Positions 32,528 to 40,224 of a stretch of DNA of 64,000 bases are shown here, piece after piece; the stretch's first letter is position 1; each line of letters begins with the position of its first letter. A program made the position numbers and the translations under genes. The notes under the pieces were generated by a model, which was not told the DNA's origin, made no database searches, and saw only the letters and a program-made list of their open reading frames with translations. This DNA is from G963678255 sp963678255 (GTDB lineage: Bacteria > Cloacimonadota > Cloacimonadia > Cloacimonadales > WRIO01), in contig CAXXTW010000001.1 of assembly GCA_963678255.2 (NCBI GenBank), forward strand, positions 1,054,001-1,118,000, written 5' to 3'.

Positions 32528-35041
32528 TTGAATCATAACATAAAATTCCTATTCTTTATTGAAAGAGAATTTCATTTAGCTCTTCTTTTACCCTTAATCA
32601 ACTATATAAAAATTCATCAAATTGGGCAATTAGCGATTTATTCTACTGAACATTATTCTAGCCAAATCAGTGTTTCAAATTATGGATTAAGACCTGACAT
32701 TATTCGAGAATATATTGATTTTGAAATTGAAGTTGTTAATAATCCTTATAAATATCAGCCAGATATTACTTTTATGGCTGATTTTTCTTATCATTATACC
32801 GAAGGTCTTGGAAAAATTGTCAATATAGGTCATGGTACTATATCAAAAGGTTGGTATTATACTGACAGAGTTATTAGTTGCAGAGAAAACTGTGCTGATC
32901 TGATATGTGTACCTGGAACGATACACAAAGAAATTTTAAAAAAAAGAGTTTATAAACCAATTTCTGTTACTGGAATGCCTAAATTAGACAGATTATTTTC
33001 TGGTTTAATTGATAAAAAAGCTATTTTAAATGAAATGAATCTGTCAATTGAAAATAAAACAGTTTTGCTCGCTCCAACGTTTAATCAAGAATTTACAATT
33101 TTAAATTATTTAATTGAAGATATTCGCTATTACATACCTGATTATCTTAATGTTGTAATAAAACTTCATGGTGTAGCTTCAGAAGCTTCAAAAAAACACT
33201 ACAGAACAATGGCAAATAATCATAAAAATGTTTATTATACAGAAAATTATGATATATCTGATTGCATAGCAGTTTCAGATTTACTCATTACTGACATGTC
33301 TTCAGTTATCTATGAGTTTTTATCTACTTATAAACCTGTTTTATTATATGATAGTCCTCAACAGAAAGATTACGTAAATTTCCAGCCAGATGATATTGAG
33401 TATTTATACAGAAATATTGGTCTAAGATTTGATGATGTAAAAAAAATCCCTGAATTAATTTTTAGAGCTTTAACCAATTATCAAATTAGTAACGAAAATA
33501 AAACTATAGCAGATGGCTTTATCTCTGTTAGAGATGGAAATTCTTCCAAAAGAGTGATAGAAGATGCTATGACCTTATTAAATGATCAAAATGTTGAGTC
33601 TAGAATTATTCTAAAAAACTCAAATCAAGAAAATTCCAATACTATTATAAAAAAACTTAATAGTAAATCGACAATCTCTTGTTTTCCTCAAAATGGTGCT
33701 GAGTTAGTTCAGAATACTCTAAATGATTTAAACTCGTTAAAAGATATCTTTATTCAATTATCAGATATTAATGAAGATTTTATCTTTTATCATGATTCCA
33801 ATTATTTACTTTCTCCCTGTTCTACTAGTTTTTTAATTAATCATTTAAAAACTGATCCTTCTATTGGTTTAATAGTCCCCTTAATTTATAATGATGAAAT
33901 TAATTATCAACAAGCTAGATTAAGAGTAGTAAATCAAGATAATACAAATTTGGATGTTTTAAGCGTTCAGATTACTTATTCTTTCGCTGGACAATCTCTT
34001 CAAATTCCTTTTGCTGAACCCGTTTCTTTTATGTTCAGAAAACAAGATTTACTTGATTTTAAAGACCAATCAGAGAATGAGTTATCTTCCTGGTATGATT
34101 TGCTCTCTTACATTCTTGGAAAAAAGAAAAATATTCATTTAGCTTTTGATGTTATGGTATATCCTGGTAAAAAAGAATCAAAATCAAAATATTCAATTAT
34201 TCCTGAAACTGTTAATCAAGATATCTTTTCTGACAGTGATATTGATAGTTTAAAAAAGCATATTCTAAACAATCCTTTTGATAATGAAGCTATTTTTTCT
34301 TTAGTTGAAAAACTTTATCAAGAAAATGATTGGGATGGTATAGATGTGTATGGAAATCTGATAAAAAATGATTCTAAAGTTTATTGGTACCTAATTAGAA
34401 GTCTTGAAGAACAGAAAAATTTAGAAAGTGCTTATGCTTTATTTGATGAAATAATAATTAACAATCTTGAAGAATTCAATTGGAAATCAAAATTGTTTGC
34501 TCTAAAAGCAAAATTACAAATTAAATTAGAAAAGACTGAAGATACCTATTCTCTTATCACAAAAGCGATTGAATGTGATCCTAATGAAAAAGAAGCATGG
34601 TTAACTCAAGGTGCATTTGCCATGATGAAAACAGATCTGTCTCTTTCTGAAGAAAGTTTTAAGAAAGTTCTTTCTTTAGATAAAAATAATAAAACTGCCC
34701 TGCTGGGAATAGCTTTACTTAACCAGTTTCAAAATAATCATCTGCAAGCTATTGATTTTTTTGAAAAATTATTAATTATTAATGAAGAAGATATGGAAGC
34801 CTTAAATGGAATTGTGAAAAGTAGTTGGCAGATTAATTCTTTTGAAAATGCAATAACTGCGCTTTTAAACTATTTAGAATATCACCCAGCTGATTTGAAT
34901 ATACTTTTTACTTTAAGCGGGATATATTATGAAACAAACCAATTTGAAAAAGCTCTTAAAAATATTGAAACTATTTTATTATTAAACCCTGAGTTTAATG
35001 ACGCTCAATTATTAAAAGATAAAATAAATTATCATTTATAA
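32528..35041 (+). CDS. CDP-glycerol glycerophosphotransferase-like protein fused to GT2-like and TPR parts
   Basis: This 837-residue protein has three parts. Residues about 1-330 resemble the CDP-glycerol poly(glycerophosphate) transferase (TagB/TagF) family, with the Gly-His-Gly-Thr motif near 100, Lys-Leu-His-Gly, and Thr-Asp-Met-Ser-Ser-Val-Ile-Tyr-Glu near 255. Residues about 370-560 look like a glycosyltransferase-2-type domain with weak motifs. Residues about 570-835 are TPR repeats. The start is a TTG, chosen because GGAGGAG lies at the right distance and no ATG fits. No signal peptide is seen. A role in polymer or glycan assembly at the envelope is inferred; donor and acceptor are unknown. 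Confidence 0.75.
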   Translation: MNHNIKFLFFIEREFHLALLLPLINYIKIHQIGQLAIYSTEHYSSQISVSNYGLRPDIIREYIDFEIEVVNNPYKYQPDITFMADFSYHYTEGLGKIVNIGHGTISKGWYYTDRVISCRENCADLICVPGTIHKEILKKRVYKPISVTGMPKLDRLFSGLIDKKAILNEMNLSIENKTVLLAPTFNQEFTILNYLIEDIRYYIPDYLNVVIKLHGVASEASKKHYRTMANNHKNVYYTENYDISDCIAVSDLLITDMSSVIYEFLSTYKPVLLYDSPQQKDYVNFQPDDIEYLYRNIGLRFDDVKKIPELIFRALTNYQISNENKTIADGFISVRDGNSSKRVIEDAMTLLNDQNVESRIILKNSNQENSNTIIKKLNSKSTISCFPQNGAELVQNTLNDLNSLKDIFIQLSDINEDFIFYHDSNYLLSPCSTSFLINHLKTDPSIGLIVPLIYNDEINYQQARLRVVNQDNTNLDVLSVQITYSFAGQSLQIPFAEPVSFMFRKQDLLDFKDQSENELSSWYDLLSYILGKKKNIHLAFDVMVYPGKKESKSKYSIIPETVNQDIFSDSDIDSLKKHILNNPFDNEAIFSLVEKLYQENDWDGIDVYGNLIKNDSKVYWYLIRSLEEQKNLESAYALFDEIIINNLEEFNWKSKLFALKAKLQIKLEKTEDTYSLITKAIECDPNEKEAWLTQGAFAMMKTDLSLSEESFKKVLSLDKNNKTALLGIALLNQFQNNHLQAIDFFEKLLIINEEDMEALNGIVKSSWQINSFENAITALLNYLEYHPADLNILFTLSGIYYETNQFEKALKNIETILLLNPEFNDAQLLKDKINYHL

Positions 35042-35063
35042 AATAAGAAAAAGGAGTGTGATT

Positions 35064-37934
35064 ATGAAAAATAAGAAACTACGATCCGGTGGTTTCATTA
35101 TCATCCTACTGTTGTTTGTATTCACCATACCCTCACTTTTTGCTCAAACAGATTCTGATTACGTTGTAAAAAACGTCAGACTTCTTGATGAACCAAATGA
35201 TGATGGTAGCGGATTACAAATCCAATGGGAGCCTTTACCAAAAGAAAAAAGAATTATTAGTTATCGCATCTATCGAGGTGTGTGCCCTGATTCATTATTC
35301 TTTATAGGTGAAATTCCTGTTAATGCAAAAACTGGTGTTAACTCTAAAATCATGAGTTATTATGACAAAAATTATAACGAATTTCTTGATTTAAGAGCAC
35401 CTTTTAAACTTAAAAGGGAAAATCACCAACCTGATCAAAAACCTTATTACTTTAAGGCATTACCAAAAGATGTAAACATTGTTGGCCCTATGTTATCAAA
35501 GTATAATATTCTTGGAATTATACCCAAGGAAGAATTCTATTTTAAAACGACTAAAACAGAAATTGAAAATTCTAAAAAAGACAATTCTAAAGAAAAAGAA
35601 GTTTTTGCAGGTTTAAAAATTAATCAAATTATACTTTATAAAAAACTTGTTCCAGGTGAAAAATACTACTATTCTATCATCGCTGTCGATGAAAAACGTC
35701 ATTTTCATCGTGGTTCAAAACCAGCATTAGGCTCTCCAATTGACAATTATCCTGAAAAACCAGCTAATGTTTATGGAACTTATGTTAAAGATACAGGGAA
35801 ACTACAATTTGAATGGACTCCACCTTTGGCTTATGATGATTTAAACTATTATCGAATTTACGCTATCTCTCCATCCATGGAAGCTTCTTTTAATTCTTGG
35901 GTAGCTAATAGACTAAATACTGAATTTAAAGGACAGAATCCTGCAATTAAAATTTACGAAACTCAAACTCCTCAACCTTATAACGCTCCTTGTTATGCTA
36001 TCATGAATCTCGATGGAACTAATGTTTTAAATAAAAAAGGCGCTCCTGTTGTTGATTTGGGACAAACTCCTTTTGATAATTATAGATATGTTGTTTCCTA
36101 CACAGATTATGAAAATCGTGAAACTTTTTCTGATCCTATTTCAATTCCTCAAATTTACAATAATGCTTTACCTGTACTACCAAAATTTGATGTTTTTGAT
36201 AAATTAAATGATAAAGGTGAATATATGACTTTAGCATGGGGAAAACCTGTTGCTTTTGTTAATTCTGCATCTTTTATTGATAAGAATAAGAAAAAACTAC
36301 AAATTAGTTATGACTTTACTACAAATAAATTCTATAAAATTAATAGTATTTTCTTTGAAGTTTATGATAGTCAGGGAAAACTTGTACAAACTATCAATGA
36401 ATTTTATCAAGATAGATTGTTTAAAGTTAATTTTACCGAACCTCAGCAAGATACAAAAGAACTCTCTGTCAAAATCTACTTTAAATATAATGGCTTAATC
36501 GACAGAGAATATGTTTTAACTCAAAAGCTTATTTATGACCAAACCATTTTAACCTTAAGACCTGATAAAATCAGAATTAATAATCATCCTGTTGATGAGT
36601 ATTCTGTTATTCTTATGAAAGCTCCAAAATCTACTGAATTATTCAGAGTTATAAAAAGAGTAGCTGGCTTTGAAAGAGATTCTGATGATAAAATTGCTTA
36701 TGAATCATCAATTTTTAAAGGTGTTAATCGCTATGATGCAAAAAATCAATTGTTCTTAGTAGATACAAATATTGATTTTATCTACGATACAAAAAATAAA
36801 GCTGCTTTAAGTACTTCTATCTATTTGTCTGAATCAGGTAAAGCGGTTGAAAAACTTAAAAAAAGAATTGCTGATGTTCAGAAAATCTTAATATCTCAAC
36901 CCGATCAAAAACCTGCAGTTGATAATTTTATTTCAAATATTAATAAACAAATCGAAGCTATTCAAAATAATGAATATATTAAAACTGCTAATAGTTTTAA
37001 AAATGATAAAGATAGAATGAAATATATCGCTAAACTTAGAGAAAAAGATAAACGTGAATTCACTTATTTATTCACTCTCTCTAATGGAAAAGGTTATCTT
37101 GTAGAAAATAAGAAAATCCTTAATGATAAAAATGAAATTCAATACTTTATTCCAGAACCAAATTGGTTCAATCATGATAAGTTAGCTACGTTAATAGCTT
37201 CTTTATTATTTGGAGTATTAGTATTTGTTTATGTGAATCTTGCTAGACGTGGTAAGGATCTATATATTAGACCTATAGCAGGTATTGATGAAATTGATAA
37301 TGCCATCGGTCGTGCTACTGAAATGGGTCGCCCAATTCTATTTTGCCCTGGTTTGTCAGGTATTGGAGATGTAGCGACTTTAGCTGGCTTGTCTATTTTA
37401 GGTAGAGTAGCAAAAAAGGCTGCTGAATATGATACTAGAATTATTGTCCCTTGTCGTGATTATATTGTTATTCCTATTGCACAAGAGATTGTTCGAGAAG
37501 CTCATTATGAAGCTGGTCGTCCAGATAGTTTTGATAAAAACAACATTTTCTTCGTTTCAGATCAACAGTTTGCTTATGTCGCTGGTGTTAATGGTGTAAT
37601 GATTAGAGAAAAAACAGCTACTAATTTCTATATGGGAATGTTCTATGCTGAATCATTAATTATGACAGAAACTGGAAACTCTACAGGTGCAATTCAAATT
37701 GCCGGTACAGATGCAGTTACTCAGATCCCATTCTTTATTACTACTTGTGACTATACTTTGATTGGCGAAGAGTTATACGCTGCTTCAGCATATTTAGCAA
37801 GACAACCTCTAATGCTTGGAACTCTAAAAGCTCAAGACTTTGCAAAATTTATCATATTCTTGTTTTTAGTCACAGGTTCCATATTGTCAACTGCCCATGT
37901 AACATGGATTATAAAATTATTCCCCAATAAATAG
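35064..37934 (+). CDS. DUF6754-type membrane protein A
   Basis: This is a 956-residue protein of unknown function. A signal peptide covers about 8-30. The long outer part contains fibronectin-type-III-like stretches (for example Trp-Glu-Pro-Leu-Pro-Lys-Glu...Ser-Tyr-Arg-Ile-Tyr-Arg-Gly at about 50-75, and another from about 228). A TM helix lies at about 706-725, then a domain of about 200 residues (Arg-Pro-Ile-Ala-Gly...), and a final TM helix at about 925-947. That domain is nearly identical in the paralogue at 40225-43083. AAGGAG 7 bases before the ATG at 35064 sets the start over the GTG at 35058. Three small membrane-protein genes follow within 20 bases of each other. Confidence 0.75.
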   Translation: MKNKKLRSGGFIIILLLFVFTIPSLFAQTDSDYVVKNVRLLDEPNDDGSGLQIQWEPLPKEKRIISYRIYRGVCPDSLFFIGEIPVNAKTGVNSKIMSYYDKNYNEFLDLRAPFKLKRENHQPDQKPYYFKALPKDVNIVGPMLSKYNILGIIPKEEFYFKTTKTEIENSKKDNSKEKEVFAGLKINQIILYKKLVPGEKYYYSIIAVDEKRHFHRGSKPALGSPIDNYPEKPANVYGTYVKDTGKLQFEWTPPLAYDDLNYYRIYAISPSMEASFNSWVANRLNTEFKGQNPAIKIYETQTPQPYNAPCYAIMNLDGTNVLNKKGAPVVDLGQTPFDNYRYVVSYTDYENRETFSDPISIPQIYNNALPVLPKFDVFDKLNDKGEYMTLAWGKPVAFVNSASFIDKNKKKLQISYDFTTNKFYKINSIFFEVYDSQGKLVQTINEFYQDRLFKVNFTEPQQDTKELSVKIYFKYNGLIDREYVLTQKLIYDQTILTLRPDKIRINNHPVDEYSVILMKAPKSTELFRVIKRVAGFERDSDDKIAYESSIFKGVNRYDAKNQLFLVDTNIDFIYDTKNKAALSTSIYLSESGKAVEKLKKRIADVQKILISQPDQKPAVDNFISNINKQIEAIQNNEYIKTANSFKNDKDRMKYIAKLREKDKREFTYLFTLSNGKGYLVENKKILNDKNEIQYFIPEPNWFNHDKLATLIASLLFGVLVFVYVNLARRGKDLYIRPIAGIDEIDNAIGRATEMGRPILFCPGLSGIGDVATLAGLSILGRVAKKAAEYDTRIIVPCRDYIVIPIAQEIVREAHYEAGRPDSFDKNNIFFVSDQQFAYVAGVNGVMIREKTATNFYMGMFYAESLIMTETGNSTGAIQIAGTDAVTQIPFFITTCDYTLIGEELYAASAYLARQPLMLGTLKAQDFAKFIIFLFLVTGSILSTAHVTWIIKLFPNK

Positions 37935-37942
37935 GAGGACGG

Positions 37943-38569
37943 ATGAAACGCACGTTACCGTTAATGATTGTAATAATATTAGGATTTCTTTTCGTAGGGT
38001 ATGTTTTTATACCCCATAAAATAGCTCAAGATTTTTATGAATGGTACATGGATTGGATTAAAGCTATGTCGCCTTTTGGTGTGATTCTTGGTATTATGAG
38101 TATTACCATGGCTCATACCTCCAGAATTCAACATCGTGTACCAAACTGGCCTTATAGTATAGTTGCGCTTGTTGCTATGTATTTTACTGCTGCTTCTGGT
38201 TTCATATGGGGCACTCAAGAAGGAACACCCTTTATGTGGTTGTTTAAAAACGTTCAAATGCCTATGGGCGCTACCATGTTTGCTTTGCTTGCTTTCTATA
38301 TTGCATCTGCTGCGTATAAAGCCTTTAGAGCACGTTCTGCTGAAGCTACTGTTTTACTAGTTGCTGCTATAGTGGTTATGCTTGGTCAGGTTCCCGTTGG
38401 AGTTTCCATTTTCGGTGAATGGATTACTGATGTAACACAATGGATATTAAATGTGCCAAATCTGGCTTCTAAAAGAGGAATTGCGTTGGGTGTTGGGCTT
38501 GGTATGGTCGCAACTTCTTTAAGAATTTTACTCGGTATCGAGAGAACTTATCTCGGTGGCGGGGAATAG
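37943..38569 (+). CDS. Polytopic membrane protein of the DUF6754 cluster
   Basis: This is a 208-residue protein with about six hydrophobic helices (roughly 5-25, 43-58, 70-90, 107-127, 135-155 and 180-197). I recognise no transporter or enzyme motif. It begins 8 bases after the first DUF6754 gene with an AGGAGG site, and the next gene starts 13 bases after its stop. The tight spacing indicates an operon and a shared complex. Function is unknown. Confidence 0.7.
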   Translation: MKRTLPLMIVIILGFLFVGYVFIPHKIAQDFYEWYMDWIKAMSPFGVILGIMSITMAHTSRIQHRVPNWPYSIVALVAMYFTAASGFIWGTQEGTPFMWLFKNVQMPMGATMFALLAFYIASAAYKAFRARSAEATVLLVAAIVVMLGQVPVGVSIFGEWITDVTQWILNVPNLASKRGIALGVGLGMVATSLRILLGIERTYLGGGE

Positions 38570-38582
38570 AAAGGAGAAACAA

Positions 38583-39539
38583 ATGAATATTATTGAAGTA
38601 ATACAAAAACTCGATAGACGGTGGATTTATCTTGTTGTTGCAATAGCTATTTTTCTACCATTAATTATTCCTTTTGATTCTCGTACTTATACAACAGAAC
38701 CTTCTGAAAAATTGTATAGATTAATTGATTCATATGCTCCTACTGCAAATGAAAAACCTATTGAAAAAGATAGAGCAATTCTTCTTGTGTTCTCTCACGA
38801 TGCTTCTACAATGCCTGAATTGTTTCCCATGGAATTAGCAATTCTTCGGCATTGTTTTGAAAGAAAAGTTAAAGTATTTACATTAACTTTCTTGCCTTCA
38901 GCAGCTCCAATTATTGATTATGCAATCAATACTGTTAAAGAAGAATTTCCAGATATTAAATCTGGTGAAAATTATGTCAATTTCGGATATAAAATCGGAA
39001 GTTTAGCTTTACCTATCGTTCTTGGCATGGGTGAAGATATTCCTGAAGCTGTTGATATTGACGCAGAAGGTCGTAAAATCTCTAGTTTACCAATTATGAA
39101 AAATGTAAAAAATTATAACGAAATGAACTTAATTATGGAATTTTCAGGTTCATCAGCTGGCGGCATGTGGATTACCTATGCCCGATCAAAATTTGGTGCT
39201 AACGTTGGCGTTGGTGTCACAGCTGTTATGGCTGCTGACGAATATCCTTACTTACAAACAGGCCAAATTGTGGGTATGCTAGCTGGACTTAAAGGTGCTG
39301 CTGAATATGAAAAATTAGTAGATATCTTTGCTTCAAAAGGGAAAGAATTTAGTCGTGACCAATTACGCAATAATCTTGACGACAAAGCCATTACAAATAA
39401 AAATATTAAATACAAGTTTAAACAAGCTCGTATTGGTATGAACGCTCAGTCTGTTGCTCACATTATGATTATTATTTTTATTTTAATTGGTAACATTGGT
39501 TATTTCGTCCAAAAATACAAAATCGATCATCAAGATTAA
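38583..39539 (+). CDS. Two-TM membrane protein of the DUF6754 cluster
   Basis: This is a 318-residue protein. One TM helix near 15-35 and another near 285-305 flank a domain of about 240 residues. That domain has a Phe-Ser-His-Asp-Ala-Ser-Thr segment, a Gly-Ser-Ser-Ala-Gly-Gly stretch and regular alpha/beta spacing. I do not recognise the fold with certainty. An AAAGGAG site at 38570-38576 selects the ATG at 38583 over an ATG at 38556 inside the previous gene. It probably works with the neighbouring membrane proteins. Confidence 0.7.
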   Translation: MNIIEVIQKLDRRWIYLVVAIAIFLPLIIPFDSRTYTTEPSEKLYRLIDSYAPTANEKPIEKDRAILLVFSHDASTMPELFPMELAILRHCFERKVKVFTLTFLPSAAPIIDYAINTVKEEFPDIKSGENYVNFGYKIGSLALPIVLGMGEDIPEAVDIDAEGRKISSLPIMKNVKNYNEMNLIMEFSGSSAGGMWITYARSKFGANVGVGVTAVMAADEYPYLQTGQIVGMLAGLKGAAEYEKLVDIFASKGKEFSRDQLRNNLDDKAITNKNIKYKFKQARIGMNAQSVAHIMIIIFILIGNIGYFVQKYKIDHQD

Positions 39540-39551
39540 TCGGAGGATTTC

Positions 39552-40151
39552 ATGTTTGAATTATTAAGTAACTGGGTAGCTGCTGCTTTGACATTATTTA
39601 TCTTCTCTTTCTTATACAAAGATAACCCTTTTTATAAATTTGCTGAATACTTGTTTATTGGAGTATCAGCAGGTTATGGTATTCCCTTGACTTGGGAACA
39701 AGGTTTTATACCTTATGTTTATAGACCTATTTTCCTACAACATAATTTTTGGTTAATCATTCCTTCAATTATTGGTCTTTTCTACATATTTACTTTCAAT
39801 CGGAAACTAAATTGGCTATCTCGTTATCCAATCGCCTTTAGTATGGGTATGGTAGGTATGGGCGTTCCTCTTTCTATGCATGCAAGTGTTCTTGTTCAAA
39901 TGCATGGTGCTATGATTCCTATTGAAAATTTAAATACTTTATTAGTGTTTATTGGCACGGTTACCATTTTATTATATTTCTACTTTTCAAAAGCTCATAC
40001 AGGAACATATGGAAAAGTTATTAAGATCGGTATCTGGTATATGATGATTGGCTTTGGTGCTTCTTTCGGATATACCGTGATGGCTCGTATATCTTTGCTG
40101 ATCGGTCGAATTCAGTTCTTGGCAGCTGATGTATTACACTTGATAAAATAA
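39552..40151 (+). CDS. Polytopic membrane protein, last of the cluster's first transcript
   Basis: This is a 199-residue protein with about six hydrophobic segments and short polar loops. I see no motif that gives a function. It starts 12 bases after the previous gene with a CGGAGG site and ends just before a strong terminator, which closes the transcript begun at the first DUF6754 gene or at the gene before it. Confidence 0.68.
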   Translation: MFELLSNWVAAALTLFIFSFLYKDNPFYKFAEYLFIGVSAGYGIPLTWEQGFIPYVYRPIFLQHNFWLIIPSIIGLFYIFTFNRKLNWLSRYPIAFSMGMVGMGVPLSMHASVLVQMHGAMIPIENLNTLLVFIGTVTILLYFYFSKAHTGTYGKVIKIGIWYMMIGFGASFGYTVMARISLLIGRIQFLAADVLHLIK

Positions 40152-40159
40152 CTAATTTA

Positions 40160-40190
40160 AGCAGATAGATTTTATCTGTCTGCTTTTTTT
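40160..40190 (+). terminator. Intrinsic terminator between the membrane genes and the second DUF6754 gene
   Basis: GCAGATAGAT pairs with ATCTGTCTGC, with one T-G pair and a short T-rich loop, and seven T residues follow. Confidence 0.82.
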
Positions 40191-40224
40191 AAGTTTTTTA
40201 TTTCTTTGAAAGGTAGGTCATGAA

